Positions 28,244 through 35,733 of a stretch of 35,733 nucleotides of DNA are shown here, one piece after another. A program made the translations under genes and the position numbers. The notes below the pieces were generated by a model. It saw nothing but the letters and a program-made list of their open reading frames with translations. It was not told the DNA's origin and did not search any database. This DNA comes from Prochlorococcus sp. AG-418-G23 (GTDB lineage Bacteria > Cyanobacteriota > Cyanobacteriia > PCC-6307 > Cyanobiaceae), in the NCBI GenBank assembly GCA_003214195.1, contig QCLY01000015.1:1-35733 (forward strand). The letters run 5' to 3'. Each line of letters begins with the position of its first letter. Within the stretch, counting starts at the first letter, position 1.

Positions 28244-28992
28244 TATATTCTTACTTTTAAAATTTGTACCCAATCAATTGCGTGAGGTTTTGCCAAAAGT
28301 AATATTTTTGCTGTTTTTTTTGATTTAAATGGCTCTTCTACAGATTGGACAATACCAATAGGGATATTTGGAGGTAATAAAGTACTAGCAGGAGAAGATG
28401 ATACAAAATCTCCGATTTTTATATCAGCATCTTTTGAATAAAGTATTAACTTAGGAAAATCATCTCCTAAGCCTATAAGCAATCCACTCATTTGAGTTCT
28501 TTCTAGCCATACCCCTACCTTACTTTCAGGTGAAGTTAATAAAGTAACAGACGAAGTAAATGAAGAAGTTTTATCTACTCTTCCTAATAATCCCCCTGGA
28601 CCAACAACAATACTACCAATCTCTACTCCATCTTTTGAACCTTTGTTTAGTGTTATCTGTCTCCACCAACTACCTGTTTTTCTCGAAATAACTACAGCTG
28701 AAATTCTTTCATTATCATTTGATTCTTGAAGAGATAAAATTTTTCTCAATCTTACATTATCTTTTTTAAGAAGATTTAATTTTATTAAAGATTCTTGTTC
28801 TATACTCTCGAGAATAATTTCTTTTTGAAATTGACTAGGCCAAAAAGGCTTTGAAATATAATAATAAAAGTCTTTATAAATAGATCCTTTTGATATCCTT
28901 ACAAAAACTAAAAATAAAAAAATTCCAAAAAATAACCAATTTTTCTTTTTATGCCACCAACGACTATTAGAAATTCGTCGGATATCAAACAT
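28243..28992 (-). CDS. mreC: Rod shape-determining protein MreC
   Basis: Periplasmic scaffold linking MreB/MreD to peptidoglycan synthases. The 249 residues have a short basic cytoplasmic start, one transmembrane helix (about 18-33: KNWLFFGIFLFLVFV), a coiled coil (about 60-88: ILESIEQESLIKLNLLKKDN) and a beta-rich domain with NKGSKDGVEIGSIVVGPGGLLGRVD (113-137). It follows mreB by 4 bp and overlaps mreD by one base. A typical MreC size. Confidence 0.93.
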   Translation of the reverse strand: MFDIRRISNSRWWHKKKNWLFFGIFLFLVFVRISKGSIYKDFYYYISKPFWPSQFQKEIILESIEQESLIKLNLLKKDNVRLRKILSLQESNDNERISAVVISRKTGSWWRQITLNKGSKDGVEIGSIVVGPGGLLGRVDKTSSFTSSVTLLTSPESKVGVWLERTQMSGLLIGLGDDFPKLILYSKDADIKIGDFVSSSPASTLLPPNIPIGIVQSVEEPFKSKKTAKILLLAKPHAIDWVQILKVRI

Positions 28993-28996
28993 AGAT

Positions 28997-30049
28997 TTAA
29001 TCTCTTATTACGTTCTTTACATACTCTGGACTATCAACAACTCTTTTAAGTTTTTTAAAATCATCCAAAACCTGACCACAACCATTAACTACACACAATA
29101 AAGGTTCTTCTGCAATGTGGGTAAAAATTCCAGTTTCATGGCTTAATAAATCATTTATACCTCTTACTAAAGCTCCTCCTCCAGCAAGCATAATTCCTCT
29201 ATCAACTATATCTGCTGCAAGTTCAGGAGGAGTTCTCTCTAAGGTTCTTTTTACAGCTTCGACTATTTTACTAAGCGGATCTGACATTGCTTCTCTAATT
29301 TCTCCTGAAGTTAAGGATATTGACCTTGGTAGTCCAGATAAAAGATGTAAACCTCTAACCTCTACTGAGGTTTTATCAAAATCATTATCTGGAAATGCAG
29401 ATCCAATTTTGATCTTAATATCTTCAGCAGTTCTCTCTCCAACAACTAAATTATGAACTTTCTTAAGGTATAGAGCAATTGAATCATTTATTTCGTCGCC
29501 AGCCACTCGAACAGATTCGCTTAATACAGTTCCACCCAAACTTAATACTGCAACCTCTGTAGTACCACCACCTATATCAACAATCATAGTTCCAATTGGC
29601 TCAGTTACAGGTAAAGATGCTCCTATTGCTGCTGCAACAGGTTCATCGATTAAATGAACTTCTCTAGCTCCTGCCAATCCTGCTTCTCTTACTGCCCTTC
29701 GCTCAACACTTGTCACTCCACTTGGAATACCAATCACTATTCTAGGGGCTACTATTCCCTTTCCTCCGTTACATTTTTGAATAAATGTTTTTATCATTTG
29801 CTCTGCCGCATCAAACTCTGCGATCACCCCATCTCTTAGTGGTCTTACAGCTCTTATATTTCCAGGTGTTCTTCCTAGCATTAACTTTGCTTCATCACCG
29901 ACAGCCAATGGAATACCCTCTTCTAAATCCATGGCTACCACCGAAGGCTCTTGTAAAACAACTCCCTTCCCTGCTACATGTATAAGGGTGTTCGCCGTTC
30001 CCAAATCAATACCAATGTCTCTAGAAAATTTAAATCTGTTAAAAATCAC
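28997..30049 (-). CDS. mreB: Rod shape-determining actin-like protein MreB
   Basis: Actin-like ATPase whose filaments direct lateral wall synthesis. The chosen GTG start at 30049 gives 350 residues beginning [21 protein letters not shown], the normal length. Phosphate-1 motif GIDLGTANT, phosphate-2 [13 protein letters not shown] and the adenosine motif [20 protein letters not shown] are all present. The frame extends a further 27 codons to a TTG at 30130, but that part is Lys/Ile/Tyr-rich and unlike MreB. An AAGAG ribosome-site-like sequence about 9 bp upstream supports the GTG. First gene of mreBCD. Confidence 0.94.
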   Translation of the reverse strand: MIFNRFKFSRDIGIDLGTANTLIHVAGKGVVLQEPSVVAMDLEEGIPLAVGDEAKLMLGRTPGNIRAVRPLRDGVIAEFDAAEQMIKTFIQKCNGGKGIVAPRIVIGIPSGVTSVERRAVREAGLAGAREVHLIDEPVAAAIGASLPVTEPIGTMIVDIGGGTTEVAVLSLGGTVLSESVRVAGDEINDSIALYLKKVHNLVVGERTAEDIKIKIGSAFPDNDFDKTSVEVRGLHLLSGLPRSISLTSGEIREAMSDPLSKIVEAVKRTLERTPPELAADIVDRGIMLAGGGALVRGINDLLSHETGIFTHIAEEPLLCVVNGCGQVLDDFKKLKRVVDSPEYVKNVIRD

Positions 30050-30182
30050 GATAAAGAACTCTTTTTTATAAATAATATATCTATTTTTTATGAAGCTCTC
30101 AAAATTCCACCGTTTGGTTATGAATAGCAATTAAAACTTTGAGCAGAACTCAAAAATATGTGTAGTATGAAAAAAAAAAATT

Positions 30183-30554
30183 ATGTCAATTAACACTATT
30201 AATCTTGTTGGAAGGGCTGGGAAAGAACCAGATGTTAGATATTTCGAATCTGGTAGTATCGTGGCAAACTTTACTCTGGCAGTAAATAGAAGAAGTAGAG
30301 ATGAAGAGCCAGATTGGTTTAATTTAGAAATATGGGGCAAACAAGCTCAAATAGCAGCAGATTATGTTAAGAAAGGATCTTTAATTGGAATTACAGGAAG
30401 TTTTAAAATTGATAGTTGGAAAGATAAAAATACTGGAGAAGATAGATATAAACCAGTCATCAGAGTAGATAGATTAAACCTCCTAAGCTCACGAAAAGAA
30501 TCGGAAAATAACCAATACTCTAGCAACAGTAACTCTAGTGAAATCCCTTTCTAA
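30183..30554 (+). CDS. ssb: Single-stranded DNA-binding protein
   Basis: Coats single-stranded DNA in replication and repair. The 123 residues hold the OB-fold (1-105; NLVGRAGKEPDVRYFESG, VANFTLAVNRR, PDWFNLEIWGKQAQIAADYVKKG) and a short Ser/Asn-rich linker. The C-terminal tip is SSEIPF, which keeps the IPF partner-binding end but has one acidic residue rather than the usual three or four. The size is at the small end for SSB. It is divergent from mreB and its stop overlaps the end of the DedA gene by 4 bp. Confidence 0.95.
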   Translation: MSINTINLVGRAGKEPDVRYFESGSIVANFTLAVNRRSRDEEPDWFNLEIWGKQAQIAADYVKKGSLIGITGSFKIDSWKDKNTGEDRYKPVIRVDRLNLLSSRKESENNQYSSNSNSSEIPF

Positions 30555-31210
30555 ACTCTATTTTTTTTAGAAAATCTTAAAATTATTTTTATTAAAAAGT
30601 ATAGAATAATCAAAATAAAAATTGGTTTCACAACATATTTAACTTGATCTAAATAAGTTTCAATAATTTGATAATTTTCACCAAATAAATAACCTGCATA
30701 TGTGAGAAGTACAACCCATATGAAGCTACCAAATGTAGTCCAAATCAAGAATTTTCTTAATGGCATAAGTTCTACCCCAGCAGGAACTGAAATTAAAGTT
30801 CTTATACCTGGTACTAATCGGCCCCAAAATACTAATGAAACACCGTATTTATCAAACCATCTTTTGCTTTTAGTTAGATCATCAGAAGAAATTCCTAAAT
30901 ATTTTCCTTTTTTATCGAGAAAATTGGATAGTCTTTTTTCATTTACTAATCTGCCTAAGTAATACCATGGCAATGAGCCTAAAATGGTACCCAATAAACC
31001 CCAAAAAACCAAAAAATAAAAATTTAATTTTTGTTGATAAACAAAAAAACCGCCCAATGGCATTATTATTTCTGAAGGGATTGGAGGAATTATGTTTTCT
31101 AAAAACATAGCCAAACAAATAGTAAGGTATGCAATTATAGAATTCTTTTCTACCGCCAGACTAATGTAGTCGGGAATAGAAGTAAGAATATTTAGAAAAA
31201 TTAAACTCAA
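30551..31210 (-). CDS. DedA/VTT-domain family membrane protein
   Basis: DedA-family integral membrane protein; characterised members recycle undecaprenyl phosphate or export phospholipid-linked carriers. The 219 residues have about five membrane segments, the loop motif FLENIIPPIPSEIIMPLGGF (36-55) and the arginine-containing GRLVPGIRTLISVPAG (about 127-142), the VTT-domain hallmark. The start is TTG at 31210, 2 bp after the ahcY stop; the next in-frame ATG would remove the first membrane segment. It is in an operon behind ahcY and converges on ssb. The specific substrate is not inferable. Confidence 0.88.
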   Translation of the reverse strand: MSLIFLNILTSIPDYISLAVEKNSIIAYLTICLAMFLENIIPPIPSEIIMPLGGFFVYQQKLNFYFLVFWGLLGTILGSLPWYYLGRLVNEKRLSNFLDKKGKYLGISSDDLTKSKRWFDKYGVSLVFWGRLVPGIRTLISVPAGVELMPLRKFLIWTTFGSFIWVVLLTYAGYLFGENYQIIETYLDQVKYVVKPIFILIILYFLIKIILRFSKKNRV

Positions 31211-31212
31211 AC

Positions 31213-32631
31213 TTAATATCTATAAAGTTCTGGTTTATAAGGGCCATCAACCGAGACATTAATATAGTTTGCTTGCTCTTCAGTTAATTTTGTTAATTTT
31301 GCACCAATTTTATCCAAATGTAATCTAGCTACCATCTCATCTAAATGTTTTGGTAAAACATAAACCTTTTTACTATATTGCTCCGACTTATTGAATAGTT
31401 CAATTTGGGCCAATACTTGATTAGTGAAAGAATTACTCATAACAAAACTTGGATGTCCAGTGGCACAGCCTAAATTAACTAATCTACCTTCAGCTAAAAG
31501 AATAATTTTGTTTCCGCTCGGTAAAGTTATGTGATCAACCTGCGGCTTAATATTTTCCCAAGGATATTGTTTTAATGAAGCTACATCAATTTCATTATCG
31601 AAATGACCAATATTACAAACTATGGCCTCATCCTTCATCTTGACTAAATTGTTATGTGTTATTACCTGATAGTTACCAGTAGCAGTAACAAATATATCTA
31701 TATCTTCAACAACATCTTCTAACCTAACGACGCTATAACCTTCCATTGCAGCTTGAAGCGCGCAAATTGGATCGACTTCGGCAACTTTTACAATTGCACC
31801 AAGTCCTTTCAATGACTGTGCTGAGCCTTTACCTACATCACCAAAACCTATTACCAATGCAACTTTACCAGCAATCATTACATCAGTAGCACGCTTAATG
31901 CTATCAACTAAAGATTCTCGGCAGCCATATAAATTATCAAATTTGCTTTTTGTGACTGAATCATTAACATTTATAGCTGGGAAAGGTAAAGCATTTTGCT
32001 TTTGAAGTTGATAAAGTCTTGCAACACCAGTAGTTGTTTCTTCAGTAACACCAATAATATTACTCTTGATTCTGGAATAAAAGCTGTCATCAATTTTTAA
32101 CTTAGACTTAATAGAATTAAATAAAGCAATTTCTTCTTCATTACTAGGATTATCTAAAACAGACAAATCTTTTTCTGCTTTACTACCAAGTATCAATAAA
32201 CCAGTTGCATCGCCTCCATCATCAAGAATCATATTTGGAGAATCTGCACCCCAATCAAGAATATAGTGAGTATACTGCCAATATTCATCAAGAGTCTCTC
32301 CTTTTTTTGCATATACCGGAATTCCTTGATCAGCAATAGCTGCAGCCGCATGATCTTGGGTTGAAAAAATATTGCACGAAGCCCATTTAACTTGTGCGCC
32401 TAGATCAACAAGAGTTTCTATTAATACTGCTGTCTGAATTGTCATATGAAGACTTCCAGCTATTTTTGCACCTTTGAGTGGCTTGTCAGATTGATATTTA
32501 TCTCTAAGTGCCATTAATCCTGGCATCTCTGTTTCAGCAATTTTAATTTCTTTACGACCAAAATCTGATAGTGAAATATCAGAAATTACGAAATTAGGAA
32601 CCGATGTTTTAATAGAATTCGCGATAACCAT
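31213..32631 (-). CDS. ahcY: Adenosylhomocysteinase (S-adenosylhomocysteine hydrolase)
   Basis: Hydrolyses S-adenosylhomocysteine to adenosine and homocysteine, clearing the product of methyl transfers. The 472 residues have [16 protein letters not shown] (84-99) with the catalytic His-Asp region, [11 protein letters not shown], the NAD-binding Rossmann motif [27 protein letters not shown] and the C-terminal [12 protein letters not shown], the conserved end that closes on NAD. A standard bacterial length. No SAH riboswitch fits in the 39-bp gap to divergent tsaE. It is read into the DedA gene 2 bp downstream. Confidence 0.97.
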   Translation of the reverse strand: MVIANSIKTSVPNFVISDISLSDFGRKEIKIAETEMPGLMALRDKYQSDKPLKGAKIAGSLHMTIQTAVLIETLVDLGAQVKWASCNIFSTQDHAAAAIADQGIPVYAKKGETLDEYWQYTHYILDWGADSPNMILDDGGDATGLLILGSKAEKDLSVLDNPSNEEEIALFNSIKSKLKIDDSFYSRIKSNIIGVTEETTTGVARLYQLQKQNALPFPAINVNDSVTKSKFDNLYGCRESLVDSIKRATDVMIAGKVALVIGFGDVGKGSAQSLKGLGAIVKVAEVDPICALQAAMEGYSVVRLEDVVEDIDIFVTATGNYQVITHNNLVKMKDEAIVCNIGHFDNEIDVASLKQYPWENIKPQVDHITLPSGNKIILLAEGRLVNLGCATGHPSFVMSNSFTNQVLAQIELFNKSEQYSKKVYVLPKHLDEMVARLHLDKIGAKLTKLTEEQANYINVSVDGPYKPELYRY

Positions 32632-32658
32632 ATCTTGTAAATACCTTTTCTACTAAAC

Positions 32659-32664
32659 TATAAA
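32659..32664 (+). promoter_or_regulatory. Candidate -10 element of tsaE
   Basis: TATAAA ends 6 bp before the TTG start of tsaE at 32671, so transcription would begin essentially at the start codon or just inside it. This would favour a leaderless mRNA or the later GTG start at 32683. Inferred from sequence only. Confidence 0.3.
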
Positions 32665-32670
32665 TGATTA

Positions 32671-33120
32671 TTGTGTAATTTTGTGTTTGTTGAGAATTTA
32701 AATGAGACTTTAAATTTAGGGGAAAAACTGTCGCAAAAATTAAATCCACAATCAATCGTTTTGTTAAAGGGTCCAATTGGGGCAGGGAAAACTTCATTTG
32801 TACAAGGTATTGCAAGAGGTTTATCTATCTCTGAAGATATTACAAGCCCTACTTTTGCTCTATCGCATCACTATAATTCCGGTAAAATTCCGCTTATTCA
32901 TCTTGATTTATATAGACTAGAAGATAGTTCTTCAGCAAAGGATGTTTTCTTTTCTGAAGAAGAAGAGGCATTACAAAGCGAGGCTATATTAGTTATTGAA
33001 TGGCCAGATTTAATAGAACCGCTTATTAAAGATTTCTGGAAAATAGAAATTAGTTATGCAAAAAATTATGGAAGAAACTATTTGATAAGAGATCCTAGAA
33101 ATTTAATAACCTTCTCATAA
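32671..33120 (+). CDS. tsaE: tRNA threonylcarbamoyladenosine biosynthesis ATPase TsaE
   Basis: ATPase partner of TsaB/TsaD in making t6A37 of ANN-decoding tRNAs. The 149 residues show the P-loop GPIGAGKTSF (34-43), the SPTFAL switch (about 59-64), the IHLDLYRLED block and the Walker-B-like VIEWPDL, all in family order. The start is uncertain: an in-frame TGA at 32665 leaves TTG at 32671 or GTG at 32683, neither ATG; the later one gives VFVENLNETL, close to the usual TsaE start. It is divergent from ahcY (39 bp) and its last 43 bases overlap the convergent PfkB-family gene. Confidence 0.93.
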   Translation: MCNFVFVENLNETLNLGEKLSQKLNPQSIVLLKGPIGAGKTSFVQGIARGLSISEDITSPTFALSHHYNSGKIPLIHLDLYRLEDSSSAKDVFFSEEEEALQSEAILVIEWPDLIEPLIKDFWKIEISYAKNYGRNYLIRDPRNLITFS

Positions 33121-34076
33121 TCTGGCTGTTGCTCGATTGCACCTTCACCAAGACAAGTTAATAATCCACAAACACTTGCGAAATTAACACAATCTTGTAT
33201 CTCTGATTCATTTGAAGGATAACCAGAAGAAATCAATTTTGAAATTAAGCCAGCTAGAAAAGCATCGCCAGCTCCAGTAGTATCAACAATTTTTTTTGAA
33301 TCAGGAGTTTCTGTAGTTCCCCTAAATCCATTGATAAACCAATCAACAGGGTTTTTTCCATCAGTTATTATTACATCTGGTCTTTCTGACATTTCTTGAG
33401 ATATAAGCTTAGGATTTTCGTGCGCAAAAAACAAAGTAGCCTCTTCCTTAGCAAGTTTTAAAAGATGAGCATGATTTAAAAATTTTTTAATTAAATTCAC
33501 TCTCTCAGTTTTACTAGTTTCATATGGAAAATTTGAATTATTCCAAAATACCTCCCTCCAATTTAAATCAATAATTATTTTTACTTGAAATTTTTTAGCC
33601 TTTTCCAAAAGAAAAAAAATAGTCTCGGCAGATATTGGAGATGATAGTAATATCGTTCCAGTAACCAAATATTTTGTTTCTAGAAATAATTGCTCCAAAT
33701 CTTGAAGTTGATTTTCGATTAAGTGCTTACTAAGAGCTTCGTCAGCGAAGTATAAATGAGATTTTGCTTCAAATCCTGAAAAAAAGCGATCTCCAACCTG
33801 ATCTCGATCGACATTAACGACGCGAGTAGAGGAAGCATTATCTAATTGCAAAAAATCTAAGTTAACCTGCAATTCTTTAAATTGTTTAATAAATTTTTTC
33901 CCATAATCATCTTTTCCTAAACATCCAATAAATATAGAATCTATTTCTAATTTTTTTAATGCACAAGCAACATTAGCAGGTGCACCGCCCAAAAAATCAG
34001 TAAATCCTTGATTTGACTTGTTACGAATCCTATCTATTAAAGCCTCTCCAATACATACGACTTTATTCTTTTTCAT
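33078..34076 (-). CDS. PfkB-family carbohydrate kinase (fructokinase-like)
   Basis: Ribokinase/fructokinase superfamily sugar kinase. The 332 residues have the N-terminal GEALIDRI (10-17), signature 1 GGAPANVA (30-37) and signature 2 DTTGAGDAF (265-273) with catalytic Asp271. The GEALID/GGAPANVA pattern is that of fructokinases (ScrK/FrK type), so fructose is the likely acceptor, but no sucrose genes are adjacent to back this. Starts at an ATG at 34076 and ends inside tsaE on the opposite strand with an unusually long 43-bp overlap. The C-terminal region (KVIKFLGSLIK) is the part lying over tsaE. Confidence 0.9.
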   Translation of the reverse strand: MKKNKVVCIGEALIDRIRNKSNQGFTDFLGGAPANVACALKKLEIDSIFIGCLGKDDYGKKFIKQFKELQVNLDFLQLDNASSTRVVNVDRDQVGDRFFSGFEAKSHLYFADEALSKHLIENQLQDLEQLFLETKYLVTGTILLSSPISAETIFFLLEKAKKFQVKIIIDLNWREVFWNNSNFPYETSKTERVNLIKKFLNHAHLLKLAKEEATLFFAHENPKLISQEMSERPDVIITDGKNPVDWFINGFRGTTETPDSKKIVDTTGAGDAFLAGLISKLISSGYPSNESEIQDCVNFASVCGLLTCLGEGAIEQQPDYEKVIKFLGSLIK

Positions 34077-34163
34077 AAGATGTAAATCTTTTTCTTATCT
34101 AAGAATAATTAATCAATAACAAATAATTTTTTTTTGAATTAAAGTTTAATTAATTTTTTATTC

Positions 34164-35081
34164 GTGGTGTACCTTAATAAATCTGAAATTTGGAAATGGA
34201 AAAATTGGGACATTTCATGGTCTTTAACAAAAAAATCTTCTGGCGAAAATAAAATTAATATTTTATTAGTTCATGGATTTGGTGCATCAAAGAGACATTG
34301 GAGACACAATCAAAATTTTCTTGGACAGTTCTTTAATTGCTACGCAATTGACCTCATAGGATTCGGAGAAAGCAGTCAGCCTAGTGCCCTCTTAAATTAC
34401 GAAACTCATAAAAAAAATTCAATTAAATATTCATTTGATTTGTGGAGTAACCAAATTACGACATTTTGTTCAGAGATAATAAAATCTCCTGTTTACTTGG
34501 TAGGAAACTCGATTGGTGGTGTTATTTCATTGAAAGCTGCTGAAATTCTCAAAAATAATTGTAAAGGTGTCATTTTAATTGATTGTGCTCAAAGAACTAT
34601 GGATGACAAACGCTTAAAAAAAGGTGATATTTTGATGAATTTACTTAGGCCCGTATTAAAAACAATTGTCAGACAAAGAATAATTAGTAATACACTTTTT
34701 ACAAGAGCTGCGAATCCAAAAGTTATAAAGAAAATACTTGAACAAGCATACCCATCCGGGAAAAATATCGATGAAGAGTTAATTGAAATACTATATAAGC
34801 CCTCTAAAAGGAAAAATTCTAAAGAGGCATTTCGTGGCTTTATTAACTTATTTGATGACTATCTTGCTACGGATCTTTTCGATAAAGTTAATATTCCAAT
34901 ACAACTAATTTGGGGAGAAAAAGATCCTTGGGAATCTTTGAGTGAAGCAAAAGATTGGAAGAAAAACTTTAGTAATATTAAAAGATTAGATGTTATTAAA
35001 GGTGCAGGTCATTGTCCTCATGATGAAGAACCTCAAGAAACAAATAGATTAATATGTGAATTTCTTCAAGAAACAAAATAG
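34164..35081 (+). CDS. Alpha/beta hydrolase (copy 2)
   Basis: Alpha/beta-hydrolase fold protein of 305 residues with HGFGAS (37-42), nucleophile elbow GNSIGG with Ser116, Asp in LIWGEKDPW and His in GHCPHDEEP. The whole layout matches the hydrolase gene at 5418-6317, including HGFGAS...HWR, GFGxS after the AxDL strand and the GHCPHDE end, so they are paralogues. The start is GTG at 34164 or GTG at 34167; no ATG precedes the conserved region. [13 protein letters not shown] insertion lies before the elbow. It ends 16 bp inside the convergent sigma factor gene. Substrate unknown. Confidence 0.88.
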   Translation: MVYLNKSEIWKWKNWDISWSLTKKSSGENKINILLVHGFGASKRHWRHNQNFLGQFFNCYAIDLIGFGESSQPSALLNYETHKKNSIKYSFDLWSNQITTFCSEIIKSPVYLVGNSIGGVISLKAAEILKNNCKGVILIDCAQRTMDDKRLKKGDILMNLLRPVLKTIVRQRIISNTLFTRAANPKVIKKILEQAYPSGKNIDEELIEILYKPSKRKNSKEAFRGFINLFDDYLATDLFDKVNIPIQLIWGEKDPWESLSEAKDWKKNFSNIKRLDVIKGAGHCPHDEEPQETNRLICEFLQETK

Positions 35082-35733
35082 GCTTCTACATTATCACTTA
35101 GTCTTCTCAAACCCCTTAATCCATCTCGCTCAAGATTTCTAACTCGATCTCTACTTATGCCTAAAACCCTACCTATACCTGTAAGTGACATAGGCTCATC
35201 ACCATCCATTCCATATCTCATTCTTAATACTCTACATTGCAAATCTGGTAATTGATGCAAAAGAGAATGTAGATCTCCTCTCATACAATCCATTTCTATT
35301 TGTTCATCTGGTAAATCCTCACCACCTGCTAACAAATCTAATAAGACAGTATCTTCACCATCGCCAACTTTAGTTTCAAGACTAACTGGCTGCCCAGCTT
35401 TACACATCAAATCTTTAACATCTTCTTCAGGAAGCTCTACGTATTTAGCTAGTTCACTTACTGTTGGAGTTCTAGACATTTCTTGACTCAACTCTCTTTG
35501 ACCTTTTTTCAATTTATTCAACATTTCCGTTATATGAATTGGTAACCTTATTGCCCTACTTTTTTCAGCTATTGCTCTTGTAATTCCTTGTCTGATCCAC
35601 CAATATGCATAGGTAGAAAACTTATAACCTCTAGCTGGATCAAATTTTTCTACTCCTCTGACTAATCCTATAGTTCCTTCTTGGATCAAATCTAATAATT
35701 CCATATTTCTTTTAGTATATTTTTTTGCAACAC
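35066..35733 (-). CDS. RNA polymerase sigma factor, RpoD/SigA family group 2 (partial, N-terminus beyond right edge)
   Basis: The visible 221 residues cover region 2.3-2.4 ([21 protein letters not shown]), region 3 ([19 protein letters not shown]...) and region 4 with the -35-binding helix-turn-helix ([28 protein letters not shown]). The frame continues past the ATG at 35704 to the window edge (VAKKYTKRN, region 2 sequence), so that ATG is internal. Region 4 ends without the long SigA C-terminal tail, and region 3 departs from the primary sigma, which favours a group 2 (non-essential, stress or circadian) sigma factor. Which of the several cyanobacterial group 2 factors it is cannot be set. 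It overlaps the hydrolase 3' end by 16 bp. Confidence 0.92.
   Translation of the reverse strand, partial: VAKKYTKRNMELLDLIQEGTIGLVRGVEKFDPARGYKFSTYAYWWIRQGITRAIAEKSRAIRLPIHITEMLNKLKKGQRELSQEMSRTPTVSELAKYVELPEEDVKDLMCKAGQPVSLETKVGDGEDTVLLDLLAGGEDLPDEQIEMDCMRGDLHSLLHQLPDLQCRVLRMRYGMDGDEPMSLTGIGRVLGISRDRVRNLERDGLRGLRRLSDNVEAYFVS

Noticed and set aside
30050-30130. 27-codon N-terminal extension of MreB
   Set aside because: Starts with TTG, is Lys/Tyr/Phe rich and unlike MreB; the GTG at 30049 gives the normal 350-residue length.
30131-30340. 69-codon minus-strand ORF opposite ssb
   Set aside because: Antisense shadow of the ssb OB-fold coding region; Phe/Ile/Ser-rich with no recognisable pattern.
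30548-30573. Inverted repeat TTTCTAAA/TTTAGAAA at the ssb-dedA junction
   Set aside because: Eight-bp A+T arms with a 10-bp T-rich loop overlapping both stop codons; too weak for a bidirectional terminator call.

Overview
This is a low-GC, densely packed cyanobacterial chromosome segment. It holds PsaC, ferredoxin-bilin reductase PebA with heme oxygenase, NdhS, an RpaB-type response regulator, cyanobacterial-type NADP isocitrate dehydrogenase and a group 2 sigma factor. The strong A+T bias, very short intergenic gaps, many non-ATG starts and short proteins match a high-light-adapted marine Prochlorococcus. Clade or strain cannot be fixed from the sequence alone. I see no prophage, insertion sequence, CRISPR array or integron; most of the window is core genome.

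Layout. 1-1554 (minus): bilin synthesis (pebA, cut by the left edge, and a frameshifted ho1) behind a 143-residue unknown gene. 1765-7728: icd (plus), converging with a minus-strand run of a DUF1537 sugar-acid kinase, an aldose-epimerase-like protein, an alpha/beta hydrolase and a Na+/H+ antiporter. 7865-11242: glycogen phosphorylase (plus) facing two small unknown genes. 11321-13336: an RNA-processing block with tRNA-Arg(CCU), RNase P RNA, RNase III, RimM and the small ndhS gene. 13337-13651: a stretch with no intact gene, possibly a decayed cupin gene. 13652-20931: glmS and psaC (minus), then acpP-fabF-tktA (plus), then thiC (minus) behind a clear TPP riboswitch. 21129-24362 (minus): ruvB, a TPR protein, an M20 amidohydrolase and a DUF3188-like membrane protein, tightly coupled. 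24416-27547: smpB, a small cyanobacterial protein, lysS and rpaB. 27734-30049 (minus): the mreBCD cell-shape operon. 30183-35733: ssb, a DedA-family protein, ahcY, tsaE, a PfkB-family sugar kinase, a second alpha/beta hydrolase and a group 2 sigma factor cut by the right edge.

How the genes fit together. Carbon metabolism recurs: IDH for 2-oxoglutarate, glycogen phosphorylase for night-time reserve use, transketolase for the Calvin and pentose phosphate cycles, GlmS for wall amino sugars and AcpP/FabF for fatty acids. Photosynthesis is represented by PsaC, NdhS and bilin synthesis. The RNA block groups tRNA and rRNA maturation factors around rnpB.

The best leads are the one-base frameshift in a G7 tract of ho1, the apparent gene ruin between rimM and glmS, an RNase III with Glu in place of a catalytic Asp, two divergent gene pairs with extremely short shared promoters, and a sugar-kinase/epimerase/hydrolase cluster with no obvious pathway. 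I did not find a convincing new multi-gene system.
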